This document shows, in pieces, positions 11,184-21,312 of a DNA stretch of 64,000 nucleotides. A model generated the notes under the pieces. That model ran no database searches. It saw nothing but the letters and a program-made list of their open reading frames with translations, and was not told where the DNA came from. This DNA is from Sphaerulina vaccinii (taxonomy: Eukaryota; Ascomycota; Dothideomycetes; Mycosphaerellales; Mycosphaerellaceae), in assembly GCA_022570795.1 (NCBI GenBank), contig JAKUDP010000001.1, positions 1,550,001 through 1,614,000 on the forward strand. The letters are read 5' to 3'. Numbering within the stretch: the first letter of the stretch is position 1; each line of letters opens with the position of its first letter. The translations under genes and the position numbers were made by a program.

Positions 11184-12853
11184 ATGACCCACGACGAGAA
11201 AGCGATGGCTTTTGTCGAGCCTATCAGTGGCTACTCATCACATCTTGTCTCTGAAGCACAATCACTCAAGAGCAAGGACGAAGCCGAAGAAGCGATCCAA
11301 GAAACCTTCGGGCCTGCACGAGACGAAGAGATCGGATACCATCAACATGGAGGCCATCACGATGGTGCCGAACACTCCATCGAAACGTCGAAGGATCCGG
11401 ATCTCGTTGACTGGGATGGAGAACACGACCCTGCGAATCCCATGAACTGGTCTAGGAAGAAGAAGTGGTGGATCTCCATGCTCACTGCATTCATGACATT
11501 CGTGATCAGCTTCGGCAGTTCCGTCTTCTCAGCAACCACAACACCTACAGCGGCAGAGTTCAACGTCAGTAGTGAGGTCATGATCTTGGGCGTGACTCTC
11601 TATGTTGTGGGCTTTGCTTGTGGCCCGCTTGTATTTGGTCCACTTTCTGAGATCTACGGAAGACGCAACCCTCTGATGATAGGATACTTGGGCTTCGTAC
11701 TATTCCAGATACCAGTAGGCGTGGCGACCAATGTCCAGATGATCATGGTCTGCAGATTTCTGTCAGGAGCCTTTGGTTCTGCACCACTTGCCATCTGTGC
11801 TGGGATGTATGTCGACTTCTGGGAGGCCAAGGATCGAGCAATCCCGACAATCGGCTATGCTGGAGCTGTGTTTGCAGGCCCAACGATGGGTCCCATTGTA
11901 GGAGAATTCACAGTGAAGAATGCCGCGCTAGGGTGGCGTTGGACGATCTGGTTCACGATGATCTTGGGTGCTGTCTCTTTCGTTCTGGCAATCTTCACAG
12001 TCCCGGAGACTTTGGCTCCAGTGCTTCTACAGCATAAAGCTGCTAAGCTACGTGTCGAGACGCGACATTGGGCGCTGCACAGCAAGTTGGACGAGGAGCC
12101 TGTCCATCTGAAAGCTCTGGTCCGCAAGTATGGACTCAAGCCGATACAGATGATTGTGCAAGAGCCAATCTTGATCGTCCTGACAGTATACATCAGTCTC
12201 GTTTACGGGATTTTGTACCTCATCTTCTTCGCCTTTCCTTTCAGCTTCGAGTTCGACCGTGGTTGGGAGTTCGGCGTTTCTGCTCTACCGTTCATCTCCT
12301 TGTTTGTAGGAGTTTGGATAGCTTGTATCTACATAGGTTGGGAGACGAAAGTCATCTTTGAACCAAAGCTGGCGAGGTCTGGCAAGCTCATTCCGGAAGA
12401 ACGACTTCCACCAATGATGGTGGGATCGGTCGTGCTGGTTGTTGGACTGTTCTGGTTCGCGTGGACATCTTTTCCGTCGATCAACCCATGGCCTCAGATC
12501 ATCGCCGGAGCTCTCATTGGAGGTGGGATCATCATGGTGTTCATGCCCTCGGTTATCTACCTTGTGGATGTGTACTTGTTCGATGCTAATTCTGCGCCTG
12601 CCGCGAACGCCTTTGTGAGGAGTCTAATTGCGGCTTCTTTTCCCCTGTTCTCTACTCAGTAAGTCGTGGTCAACATCCTGCTGTTTTGCTCATAAGCTGA
12701 TCTGTTGGTAGGATGTACGAGTCGCTCGGAGTACAATGGGCAACGAGCTTACTTGCGTTCTTGTGCTTAGCTCTTGTGCCCTTCCCTATCATATTCTACT
12801 TCTATGGTGCCAGGATAAGGAGCTGGAGCAAGTTCGCTCTGGTGCTGCCTTGA
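11184..12853 (+). CDS. MFS multidrug/polyamine-type transporter (DHA1, Tpo1-like)
   Basis: Exon 1 is 11184-12658 and exon 2 is 12712-12853. The 53-nt intron starts GTAAGT and ends GTAG, and the junction restores Gln before MYESLG. The product is 538 aa. The N-terminal 90 residues are hydrophilic and cytosolic and end with the DPANPMNW box (82-89) typical of the Tpo1/Flu1 branch of drug:H+ antiporters. MFS motif A appears as GPLSEIYGRR (152-161) after the second membrane helix, and about twelve hydrophobic helices follow. The spliced C-terminus adds the last helix (WATSLLAFLCLALVPFPIIF), which shows the intron is real: without it the last helix is missing. Expected role is export of drugs, toxic metabolites or polyamines across the plasma membrane; the substrate cannot be told. 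It converges on the F-box gene with about 125 bp between them. Confidence 0.85.
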
Positions 12854-12979
12854 TAAAAGTCAGACTCTGAATACTCAGTTGAGCGAAGAACGTAGAAGCA
12901 AATATACGCATAGTATATATGAGAAAGCTGTCTCCCTCCATGATTGTCCCGTCACACGCTCCGACTGGGGCGCACACAG

Positions 12980-14929
12980 CTAGATATGCCTGGGCAACTC
13001 CTGACCTTGGACGTAAAAATGCTTGTGGCCTTTCTTCTCCAATTCGTCAATAGTAGCATCTCTCCAGGTATAGTCCATGCGAGTATGGCTACTAGAAGAC
13101 GTCAAGTAGTGTACTGGTGGCTGGTGTCTCCACTCCTGTAATCCGACGGGATGCTGATACTTCGCGAGCCACGCAGGGTACACTGCCTGGAAGGCTTCGC
13201 TATGAGTCCACTGATGAAAAAATCTTCTGGCTGCGAAGTTTTGAAACTCCCAGTGATTGTGTCCCAGGTAGTTGATCTTGATCACCGGTGCTAAGCTATT
13301 TGATCTTCCTGCGAGCCAGAGGTTGTCGTAGTCCGTATCCCAGGTTCCCTTGCATGGACCGTAATGGTAAATTCCCATGAAGTTGCATATTTCCACGCCT
13401 TGCAGGCGAAGACTGTTGCCTGCCCAGCGTGCAAGTGAGGTGTCATCGCTAACGTCGTCACTAACACCGTCGTCACTAACATCGTCGTCACTAACATCGT
13501 CGTCACTAATGGGGTCGTCACTGACGACCACGTTTTCTAGCAGCCGAAGCTCTCTCAAAGTTGACGCATGAGACAACAGAAACTCCTTGAACGAGTTTAT
13601 GGGTAGTGGCCACTGTCGCAAGTCGAGGTGTCTTAGGCATGGAAAGCTCAACGGAAACAGGATGTGTTCCAAGCAGGATTCCAAATCGCCAGCATCCAAG
13701 TGCTTTGCGCTAAATCTTTCAAATCCTTCGTCTTCCTGACGCATGAGCTGCAGGTGGGTGAGACTCTCGGAGCTGTATGTCATCAACGATCTTGCTATGG
13801 ACTTTTTCATCGTGGCAGTCACCCAGCCAGGTATCTCACTGCTGTCAACACTATCGTTATCACTGCTGTCATCGGGAGCGAACAGTCCACTGGCCGAAGT
13901 GATCAGGAGCGGGAGTCGCAAGCTGCGTATACCTCGCAAACCCTGCATTCTCTCCCTGTCTTCCACTCCGCTCATGAGTTCTACGCTCGTGTGATCTAGA
14001 TGCAGAGCTGGTGGCAGGCAATAGGTCTGGTACGCTGGTCGAAACTCGTCGGGGCCGGGAAGTGGCTCATACGGATGTCCGCCGATCTCGAAAGTGCGCA
14101 GCTTCATGTTCCGGGCTTTGTCAAGGACGCTCAAAACGTGTATGAGTTCGTCCCAAGGCTTGTACCTATTACATTCGGGCATGCCTGCCGCCCACGGCTC
14201 GAGTGTTTTGCCAACGATTCGAGAACACAAGCAAGAAAAAGGCTCTACTCTTTTCTCATGTCGTGCGATAAATTGCGTGCTTGGCTTCTGAGGAGGGGCG
14301 AGGATCTTTGCGAGATTTCGATAGTCACCAAAGACAAAATGGTGCAGCTTCGGCAGTTCCTTGCACAATCTCACGAGTAGTATCCGATGCAAGTTATCCA
14401 TGAGGACCATCTCCTGATACTCGTAGCCTTGTGAGTACTCATAGTGAAATCGTTGGAAGACACTCTCAGGTGCATCATTTATCGCCGTGTCTTCAATACT
14501 CCGATCCTCGTGTGATGGTGGGATGCTCTCAAATCCGTCAGACACTGCATTGGCTCTCCGCCAGACTGCTAGATACGCGTCTCGCCTTTCGTCCGTATCG
14601 AGGTCATCAATTCCTCTCCCAGATCTCTCCCGTGCGTACGCATATCGCTCCGGATCATTGGCTAGGTCGTAGTCGTAGTAACTTGCGTCGTATAGCAATT
14701 CAGTGACATGTTGTTTGAAATATGGATGCTCCAGGACGTCAATGAGTCGCGATATCGCATCAACGCGCTTGGCCAGCACGATACGCGTAATAAGGTAGGG
14801 AGAACTCAGTTCGCGGAAATCCTTGCACACCAGGCGACAGGCGGCAATCGTGGTTCTCTCTTCTACGAGACTGAAGATGCATGTGAGCAGTTCTGGTGGA
14901 AGGGTGGCAATGGGACTTGAGGTAGCCAT
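12980..14929 (-). CDS. F-box protein with acidic repeat insert
   Basis: A 649-aa product from the Met at 14929. I prefer this to the ORF's first Met at 15031 because MATSSPIATLPPELLTCIFS opens at once into the F-box. The F-box (about residues 8-50) has the LPxELLxxIFS...CRLVCKxFRE pattern that docks SCF ubiquitin ligases through Skp1. The rest has leucine-rich stretches (LRHLDLRQWPLP, LRELRLLENV) suggesting LRR-like substrate-binding repeats, as in many fungal F-box proteins. After these comes an acidic array of (V/G)SDDD-like repeats encoded by a 15-bp minisatellite. The target is unknown. F-box families expand quickly in filamentous fungi and are often lineage-specific. Confidence 0.7.
   Translation of the reverse strand: MATSSPIATLPPELLTCIFSLVEERTTIAACRLVCKDFRELSSPYLITRIVLAKRVDAISRLIDVLEHPYFKQHVTELLYDASYYDYDLANDPERYAYARERSGRGIDDLDTDERRDAYLAVWRRANAVSDGFESIPPSHEDRSIEDTAINDAPESVFQRFHYEYSQGYEYQEMVLMDNLHRILLVRLCKELPKLHHFVFGDYRNLAKILAPPQKPSTQFIARHEKRVEPFSCLCSRIVGKTLEPWAAGMPECNRYKPWDELIHVLSVLDKARNMKLRTFEIGGHPYEPLPGPDEFRPAYQTYCLPPALHLDHTSVELMSGVEDRERMQGLRGIRSLRLPLLITSASGLFAPDDSSDNDSVDSSEIPGWVTATMKKSIARSLMTYSSESLTHLQLMRQEDEGFERFSAKHLDAGDLESCLEHILFPLSFPCLRHLDLRQWPLPINSFKEFLLSHASTLRELRLLENVVVSDDPISDDDVSDDDVSDDGVSDDVSDDTSLARWAGNSLRLQGVEICNFMGIYHYGPCKGTWDTDYDNLWLAGRSNSLAPVIKINYLGHNHWEFQNFAARRFFHQWTHSEAFQAVYPAWLAKYQHPVGLQEWRHQPPVHYLTSSSSHTRMDYTWRDATIDELEKKGHKHFYVQGQELPRHI
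13454..13528. repeat. 15-bp minisatellite inside the F-box gene
   Basis: Five direct copies of a 15-bp unit, GTCGTCACTAACATC on the plus strand, with the last two diverged. On the coding strand it encodes DDxVS-type pentapeptides, an acidic array. The unit is a multiple of three, so copy-number change keeps the frame. Confidence 0.85.
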
Positions 14930-15068
14930 TGTTGATGCGAATTGTTGGGCGAGAGAGTTCGAATGTGAAGAGAAGACGAAGGCGAACGCGTCTTCACTAG
15001 TGCCTTGGCAAAACGCGAAGTCACGCATCAAACAAAGTGTGGGACACTCTAGATTTCCAATCCTAACA

Positions 15069-16052
15069 CTATTTCAAACTTCTCGAGCTATTGCCCGCAG
15101 TATGCACCTTCACAACCTCGCCACTCACAATCGGAGGGCCCTTGGAGCCCATCGTCACAACATACAACACATCCGTCTCCTTACCCCCAACTCCCCGCCC
15201 GAACGCAGCGGAAGTTGGACTCGTCAAGCCAGTCACCACCACCACTTGCTCTCCTGTCAAGAGGTCAAGCTTGACCAAATTCTCTGTATGATCAGAAAGC
15301 CATGCATACCGTCCAGCACTGTCAATGGCGAAATCGTCATAATCCTCATTGCCTTCCAGCTGCGTGGCAATGATCTTCAGTTCATCTCCCAGAAGCGTTC
15401 CATTCGCTGAGATGGATACACTGCCAAAAGTGAAGTTCGCAGAGTTGGAGAAGTACAATATTTGCTCAAAGACATGTACACCATTGATTCCGAAAGCAAT
15501 GTCAGTCGTTGGGAGGAAGTGATCGTTCTTCAACACCACGCTGGACGCTCCAGTTCCGACATCGACTTTCCAGATGGCACCAAGCTTGGAGTCCGCAACG
15601 AGAAGTGTATCTGAATAGCTTCCTGTGATCGTCGTCAAGCCGTTCAGAGCCACACTCCCGGGAACATCGGCGATATTTGAGGCTGACGGCGGGCAATTAT
15701 TGAAGTTCAGAGACCAGATGCTGTAGGTGGAGGTGGTGGTGTTCACTGCGTTCCCGACAACGATCGCAAAGACATCCGGGCGATACTCTACTATGCCGTC
15801 CAACTTCGTGCCATTGGGAAATGTGTGCACCAGTGTAGCGTTAGATTTAGCCTTTGTCGGATCGAGCGAATACACGGTAGGTGAGGTGAGTGTGTTGAGC
15901 AGAATCTGGCCATTGGAGCGGACAGCGACGTTCTCGATATCGATATAGGTCTGATTGGGAAAGGCGAAGATCGTTTCGCTTGGGAGAATGGTCGAGTTCG
16001 AAGCAGATGCTCCACTTAACATAAAAGCCGGGAAAATGTGTTTAAACAGCAT
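15069..16052 (-). CDS. secreted six-bladed beta-propeller (SMP-30/gluconolactonase-like)
   Basis: A 327-aa product from the Met at 16052, chosen because it starts a clear signal peptide (MLFKHIFPAFMLSGASAS). The longer ORF to 16298 would put 82 charged residues before it. The body has repeated propeller-type strands: SNGQILLNTLTSPTVYSLDP, LDGIVEYRPDVFAIVVG, GSYSDTLLVADSKLGAIWKVDV, DDFAIDSAGRYAWLSDHTENLVKLDL. Such extracellular NHL/SMP-30-like propellers are common in plant-associated Dothideomycetes; enzymatic function is generally unproven. Several NxS/T sequons fit secretion. I cannot place the calcium-binding residues of true gluconolactonases with confidence, so catalytic activity is not claimed. 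Confidence 0.65.
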   Translation of the reverse strand: MLFKHIFPAFMLSGASASNSTILPSETIFAFPNQTYIDIENVAVRSNGQILLNTLTSPTVYSLDPTKAKSNATLVHTFPNGTKLDGIVEYRPDVFAIVVGNAVNTTTSTYSIWSLNFNNCPPSASNIADVPGSVALNGLTTITGSYSDTLLVADSKLGAIWKVDVGTGASSVVLKNDHFLPTTDIAFGINGVHVFEQILYFSNSANFTFGSVSISANGTLLGDELKIIATQLEGNEDYDDFAIDSAGRYAWLSDHTENLVKLDLLTGEQVVVVTGLTSPTSAAFGRGVGGKETDVLYVVTMGSKGPPIVSGEVVKVHTAGNSSRSLK

Positions 16053-16679
16053 GCTGAAGGACGCTGAGTATCTTGAGGAAGACGAACGACGTGAAGTTTC
16101 GACATCTTCGACATCGCCGTCATGCTCAGCACCTCGTATGACCGAACTAGTAGACAGTTGTGCTTCTCCACCGGCAAGCCGATGGCGTGCCTTTCGCTTC
16201 GTAGCGGGTCCATATCGCCTCGGCCGAGCGTTTTGTGAAACCACTTGCAACTTCGCGTCGAACCTCGTGCCACTGACAATGTGGCTTGAGTGTTCCATCT
16301 CTCAAGCGTGCTACGGTCTGAGACATCTTTGTACACCAGTCATAACCACATTCGATATAATCTGGCTGTTTTCTTCGATGGGGCTCTGACATGCCGTAGG
16401 CGATGCATTTTAGTTATATGTAAAGGCAGAGTTTGCAAGAACTCTCACGATTTTGTGCAGACCTGGGACGAAGGTAAGGCCAGCAAGACTTCCTACAGAA
16501 CCCGAAATCCGCAGCCTTACATTGCCTCTGCTTGTGAATGCTCGATGGTATCCGAATTGCAGAGCGTCCGTGTAATGTATTCTACCAGCCGTGGTCCACG
16601 AGAGGCAATTATGAGCTCCGCCTGGGCTTCTTGGTGAATAATGTCTCTTGAGGGCACCTTATATGACTGGGCGCTCCGC

Positions 16680-17018
16680 CTACTCGTCGATCTCCTCATC
16701 CATCTCGTCCGCGAAAGCTTTGGTCCAAGCAGTATGATGGACGAGCTGTTTTCTCGACATTTTAGCAAAGTATAGGTTGGTGACTGCTGGTTGTAGCGCC
16801 TTTAAAGCATCTCGTAGCTCGACTTCCAGACGTGTTGGCTCGTTGTCTCTGTTGACATCTGTGGTGGTGGTGGTGGTGTTGGTGGTGGTGGTGTTGGTGT
16901 TGGCCGGAGCTGCTGCAATTATCTCGACTTCTCCTCGTGGGACAGGCTTCACTTCAATATCGTTGGCGCGTCTGCAGTATGATCTAAGTTGATTCGTGAT
17001 CAACTTGTGGTGCATCAC
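16680..17018 (-). CDS. small hypothetical protein (112 aa) with Thr/Asn repeat
   Basis: Not recognised. The ORF has a basic start (MMHHKLITNQLRSYCRRAND), a microsatellite-encoded Asn/Thr stretch in the middle, and an amphipathic, acidic C-terminal third (LRDALKALQPAVTNLYFAKM ... DEMDEEIDE). The charged, helical C-terminus looks protein-like, but no homologous family comes to mind. It could be a real small gene, the last exon of a larger one, or chance. Confidence 0.35.
   Translation of the reverse strand: MMHHKLITNQLRSYCRRANDIEVKPVPRGEVEIIAAAPANTNTTTTNTTTTTTDVNRDNEPTRLEVELRDALKALQPAVTNLYFAKMSRKQLVHHTAWTKAFADEMDEEIDE
16861..16908. repeat. (GGT)n/(GTT) microsatellite
   Basis: An interrupted run of GGT and GTT triplets. 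On the minus strand it encodes the Thr/Asn tract of the small ORF at 16680-17018. Confidence 0.85.
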
Positions 17019-17360
17019 AACTAGCCCATAAACCTGTCCTGTTTCCGTGACACGTCCCTGTCCACATCTGTGGGTGATGTCTGGGCGCGTGTGGGCGCAT
17101 GTAGTCGTTGCCGTGGTGCTGGAGAAGCGGCTTTCGGGTTCGATATCTTCACCAAGTCAATCAGTAGGATTCATACCCCTTCGAGATCGTCTCTTCTGGC
17201 CATGGCAATCCTTCTGCGATCAGATTGACTTAGCTGCCGCTGTGCGCTGTGGAGACCTCATGCTTCCGTGACACCAAGTCACATGGAATTGTCTATCTCT
17301 GAAGGCGGTCTTTACAGCAATCGCAATATGTACCTGCCTTCGATGCTCTGACTCTCGCGT

Positions 17361-17466
17361 GACTATAGCTGCTCATGAAAGGACCGCTTTGCTTCACGCC
17401 AGGACGCTAGGGACCGAGGCTAGCTGTGGTGGAGTCACCGGCTGGTCAAGATCGTCATCGTCCACG
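17361..17466 (-). pseudogene. decayed copy of the 3' part of the Est1-like gene
   Basis: About 105 bp (gctgctcatgaaaggaccgc ... gtcatcgtccacg) match 18755-18857 inside the C-terminal coding part of the Est1-like gene, with scattered substitutions and a short insertion. It sits within one unit of the 240-bp tandem array and in the same orientation as the parent. Confidence 0.7.
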
Positions 17467-17869
17467 TTTGCTGGTCGGTCTACGATCTGACTGGCATGGT
17501 CGTCGCTATCGGTAGTCCAGAAGTCGCGTTCGACAGGCTAGATCTGCACCAAGTCAACCAGGTGTGTTCGTGTATCATTCCGTATCTCTGAAAGCGAAAT
17601 TTCTCACGATCGCGCTCTGCAACTGCCGTCCACGCCTTGACTTTCGTCCGCATATAGAGAGACCTGGCTGTTTCTGCGGTTCATCTCTGATGTCGTCTCT
17701 GATTGTTTCCACTGCTCGGGTTGCGAGCAGAATGGCGTGGTGGCTATAGCGGTCGGCGCAGGAGGATGGCGAAGGTGGTCGAAATTCCACCAAGTCAACC
17801 AGGTAAGATCCGATATCCATTGTATGTCTCTGCGAGCGATCGCGCTCTGCTCCCGCCCCTGGTTATTCC

Positions 17870-17965
17870 TCCAGCACCGAGCAACGTACGGGCAGCCACC
17901 TGAGACTCCATAGCTCCCTGAGAGACGCCACTGCGGTCAGTGTCATTGTCTGCAGAGTTCAAGGA
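17870..17965 (-). pseudogene. second decayed copy of the Est1-like gene 3' end
   Basis: The minus-strand frame reads SGVSQGAMESQ followed by RTLLGAGG, against SGVSQSAMEAQ and RALSGVGG near the C-terminus of the Est1-like protein (coded around 18670-18740). It therefore copies a different part of the parent's 3' end from the fragment at 17361-17466. The frame is not open to a sensible start. Confidence 0.65.
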
Positions 17966-18595
17966 CACGATTGGTCTGGACAGAAGTGGCGCAGCTGTCA
18001 CTGTGGGATGAGAGTTGTCGTCGCCTGGGACGGGGTTCTCATCAAGTCACACGGCTGAAATCGCGTGTCTCCGAACGCGTTTCCTCCTAGCAATCCCGAT
18101 TTGTATCTGCCTTTGACGCTCTGGCTTTCGTCCGCCTGCAGAGGAATCCAGCTTCTCCTGCCAGTCTTCTCTGATTGCCCTCCTAACTCGCTTTATTGGT
18201 CGGTCTGCGTCGAAGTTGGCCTAGTCATCGCTAGACAAGGCGGAGGAGGATCAGGAAATCGGCCTAAAATTTCACTAAGTCAATCAGCTCGAGAAAGTAT
18301 CTCTGAAACGCGAGGTTTTTGGGCACACTGGTCCGGTCTTGCGCAACACGGCGCGGCGGTTCTCAAGTTGCAGAGATATACGGCTATTTCTCTGGCACGT
18401 GACCTTCCGAATTCACAATTCTACGACTATGTCAGCAAACGATTCAGTACATTTCTGCTAAGGACAGTGGGATTTTACTCACCTTCACCCCGCCGGGGGA
18501 AAGTATCTCCATTCTGCAGGAGATATCTGTGGCTAGTATGGTCGCGCGCTCACGCGCGTGGTTGTTAAGCTATTCGACAGAGATATCCTCTCTTT

Positions 18596-20734
18596 TCAGC
18601 CTCCAAATTCTGGTGACCAAAGTCCACCGCCAGCACCAAACAGCAGCGGAGAAGCCACACTTCCACCAACACCAGACAACGCACGAGGGGTCCACTGAGC
18701 CTCCATAGCCGACTGAGAAACACCGCTGCGGGCACTACCTGCAGAATTGACTCTAGAATGGCTATATCCGCTCATGAAGGGACCGCTCTGCTTGACGCCA
18801 GGGGCCGAGGCTGGCTGTGGTGGGGTGATCGGCTGGTCAAGATCATCGTCGTCCACGAGAGCAGCGACCATGTGCTCGGCCTGGGCTTCCTGGGCTGGGG
18901 TCTTACCCACAGTGAGGCGCCGAGGCTGACGAGCTACCTGAGCGTAGCTAATAGGCTTGGGAGCTGGAGCAGGCTTGTAAACCTTCTCCGGAATCGTCAA
19001 AGGCTCGATGTTGGCCAAGTCCCCATAGTACACGCGGTTCTTGGAAGATATGGACAAGGGTGCCAAGTCAACATCAACAGCAAGGTGCAGTCCGATGGCC
19101 TGAAAGTCTTGAACGCGCCAAAGACTCTCATAATCCTTGGCTACACAAGGAATAGAGTCCGTGTAGCGCGGCTTGAGCTGCCCTGTGGCCTTGTTGTACC
19201 AAGTGTCGCGTGTGGCAGGGTCGGTCAACGGCAGGAACTCGAAGGTCTCGACGTCCTCTCCGAGCATGTAAGGGACCTCCTTGATCTGTTCCTCCAGGTC
19301 CCAGACAGGAAATGCCTGTGTGACAAGGTCGACGGCTCTGGCGTACGCTGGCCAGAACTGCTTTCCGGCCTCAGCAACAGCCTCGTCGATAGCGGGGTTG
19401 CTCATGAAGCCGTGTATCATTGTTACAGTCTCGTCGTTTCTGAGCCAGTTGCTGTAAACACGGAGATACGGAAGCAGGCGCTCTCCAATATCTGTCAACT
19501 TGCCAATGAGTGGAAAATCGTTATGGACCATGCTGACAAGGAAACTTCGGAGATCGTTACAGTAGAGGTTGAGCAGGTTGGTAAATGTCTTCAGGTTGAA
19601 ACGGAAATATGCAAGGAAAGCTTGCTGATTCTCCGGGGTTGGATCGGCTTGATACGGGAGATTAGTAGTGGACATAAGATGCACAGGCACACAGTGCTTA
19701 CCTTGGAAACGTTTGCCTGCGATGTACTGTGCAGAGATGTTGACAAGGATCATGCGAAGTAGCGTGCCATCGAGTGAGCGCTGCTTCAGGACGTTGGTAA
19801 GTTGGGCAAGGACTTCTCGCTCAAGCTCATCGTGTCCGCGGAACGGTTGGGCAAGATAGCACATGGAGTGCAGACGCACGAACCATCCTACGAGAGAGAG
19901 CTTGGCGGCATCTGGATCACGCGGCGGGCGCCTCTCAATCAGCTCGCCCCTGTCAAAGGCAGCAATGGTCTTGTCCATCTCAAGGCGGAGGTTTCCTTCT
20001 GCCAGTGGGTGGGCATCAGCCACGCACATTGAACGATACAAGTGGAAGATGGCGCGCAAGTGGTGGTTTTGAGCGAGTGCAACGACGGCTTGCTGGTGGT
20101 GGCCAATTCCGTCGGTCGGCTTCAGTGTGGCAGCCAAACCGTAGTAGCCAAGGGCAGGGCCATAGTTCGGGAGGTTGTCCAACTTCTCGTTCGCACGGTA
20201 TCTGGACAAATCTCCAAGCGAGATCAATGCGCGGTGGACCGAGCTAAGAATCTTGTCGCGTTGTGACGGGGTGATGTTGACTTGTGCATCGTCATTGTCG
20301 GCTGCTGGAGCGTGGGCAATGGCCTTGAGCTCAGCAATCCCACCAGCGGCGACGTTCAGCATGCCGATATAGGCACGGTAGAACTTCTCGCTCATCTTGA
20401 TCCAATACAGGTAGTTCTTGATGAACGCTCTGGTCTGAACAGCTCCCGGCGGGTTGTTCTTGCGGAAGGTCTTCAGTGCCTTGTGGAAATGCTTCTGGCC
20501 CTGGTGGTGGGCATTCCAGAGGCGGTCCTCGTGCTCTTTCGCATTGTTGAAATCACGGGGGACGATCAACTGGACAGCACTACACAGCTGCGCGTATGCA
20601 TGGCAGATGACTTCGATGCTGTGATCGTTGAAGGTGTGCAGCAAAGCGAACACATGGTCCTCGAACTCGCGGTGCAGTTTGTGGAGTTGGGTGAGTTCGC
20701 CGGGCGTGAGGGTAGAACTAAGCATGCGATCCAT
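18596..20734 (-). CDS. Est1/SMG7-type TPR protein
   Basis: A 712-aa product from the Met at 20734 (an in-frame Met at 20779 would add 15 residues, MPLLCATQHL..., which look unlike coding sequence). Diagnostic is the 14-3-3-like Est1/SMG5/SMG7 core: a helix with SLGDLSRYR (187-195 in the longer numbering), then YGPALGYYGLAATLKPTDGIGHHQQ AVVAL, an 'RS..' helix, and ANPLAEGNL-like spacing. In this family the core binds phosphorylated partners in nonsense-mediated decay (SMG7/Ebs1) or telomerase (Est1). The second domain (about 290-560) is helical, and the C-terminal 130 residues are a disordered Ser/Gly/Pro-rich tail. No PIN domain is present, so SMG6 is excluded. I cannot tell Est1-like from Ebs1/SMG7-like. 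Sequence copied from the 3' end recurs downstream (17.36-17.97 kb). Confidence 0.75.
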   Translation of the reverse strand: MDRMLSSTLTPGELTQLHKLHREFEDHVFALLHTFNDHSIEVICHAYAQLCSAVQLIVPRDFNNAKEHEDRLWNAHHQGQKHFHKALKTFRKNNPPGAVQTRAFIKNYLYWIKMSEKFYRAYIGMLNVAAGGIAELKAIAHAPAADNDDAQVNITPSQRDKILSSVHRALISLGDLSRYRANEKLDNLPNYGPALGYYGLAATLKPTDGIGHHQQAVVALAQNHHLRAIFHLYRSMCVADAHPLAEGNLRLEMDKTIAAFDRGELIERRPPRDPDAAKLSLVGWFVRLHSMCYLAQPFRGHDELEREVLAQLTNVLKQRSLDGTLLRMILVNISAQYIAGKRFQGKHCVPVHLMSTTNLPYQADPTPENQQAFLAYFRFNLKTFTNLLNLYCNDLRSFLVSMVHNDFPLIGKLTDIGERLLPYLRVYSNWLRNDETVTMIHGFMSNPAIDEAVAEAGKQFWPAYARAVDLVTQAFPVWDLEEQIKEVPYMLGEDVETFEFLPLTDPATRDTWYNKATGQLKPRYTDSIPCVAKDYESLWRVQDFQAIGLHLAVDVDLAPLSISSKNRVYYGDLANIEPLTIPEKVYKPAPAPKPISYAQVARQPRRLTVGKTPAQEAQAEHMVAALVDDDDLDQPITPPQPASAPGVKQSGPFMSGYSHSRVNSAGSARSGVSQSAMEAQWTPRALSGVGGSVASPLLFGAGGGLWSPEFGG

Positions 20735-21312
20735 GCTTGTATGATGGGCTAGATGTTGTGTTGCGCATAACAACGGCAAGGAGGAAGCGACGATGTGTCC
20801 GTCGGTGGAAATGGTGTTAAGTAAACTGATCGAAAGGCGAGAACGTAGCCAGAGGTCCGTCCATGGATAGCGGCGCTGCAGTCGCTCGAGGTGAGTTTAC
20901 GAATGGCGGGCGTGGAAATACTGCGACGGGGCGGTCGACGGTGGGGAGTGGTGAGTGGTGAGTGTCGTTGTCGGACGAAGATGTTGTGCGCAGCCAGCCT
21001 GGGACTATTGTTACTGTTGAATAACTGCGTGGGCGAGTGGTGCGGTGCGGCCACCTTTCGGGGTGGTGGTTGTGGTTGTTGTTGCGTGGTGTAAGTTGGA
21101 GTGATTCGAAGTCGTACCGAGAAGAGGATTAGTTAAGCCGACCTAGGGCAGCCTACTTGCTATGCCTTATATATAAACAAGCGCTGTCTTTGCGTTCAGT
21201 TCCTATCTTAAAGGAGATGTGCACTATTTGTTCGCGTCGTATCGGCAGCGTTCCATTCTCGCGAAGATAAGGGCAAGCCAAGTTCCACTCGATCCATTGT
21301 GTATTGTCTAGT
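20735..21312. other. promoter side of the Est1-like gene, bordering RIP DNA
   Basis: About 580 bp of ordinary-composition DNA between the Est1-like start and the first repeat of the RIP boundary. ORFs here (20749-21054 minus, 20891-21094 plus) lack motifs. TATATATAAAC near 21166 is the only TATA-like element I see. Confidence 0.4.

Larger units (their letters stand above)
17150..18520. repeat. degenerate tandem repeats of about 240 bp next to the Est1-like gene
   Basis: Six copies of the core CACCAAGTCAACC (or close variants CATCAAGTCAC, CACTAAGTCAATC) start near 17150, 17272, 17547, 17788, 18040 and 18273, so most spacings are 233-275 bp. Each of the last five is followed 20-35 bp later by a TATCTCTGAAAGCG-like block, and several by CTTTCGTCCGC with a CTCTGATTG stretch. 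The units at 17547 and 18040 can be aligned by eye over nearly their whole length. No gene is supportable in 17019-18595; the frames (for example 17575-17820 and 17795-18001 on the minus strand) are short and only echo the neighbouring gene. Confidence 0.7.

Noticed and set aside
17575..18001. Minus-strand ORFs (81 and 68 aa) as independent genes
   Set aside because: They lie in the 240-bp tandem array; one echoes the C-terminus of the Est1-like protein, so both are repeat by-products.
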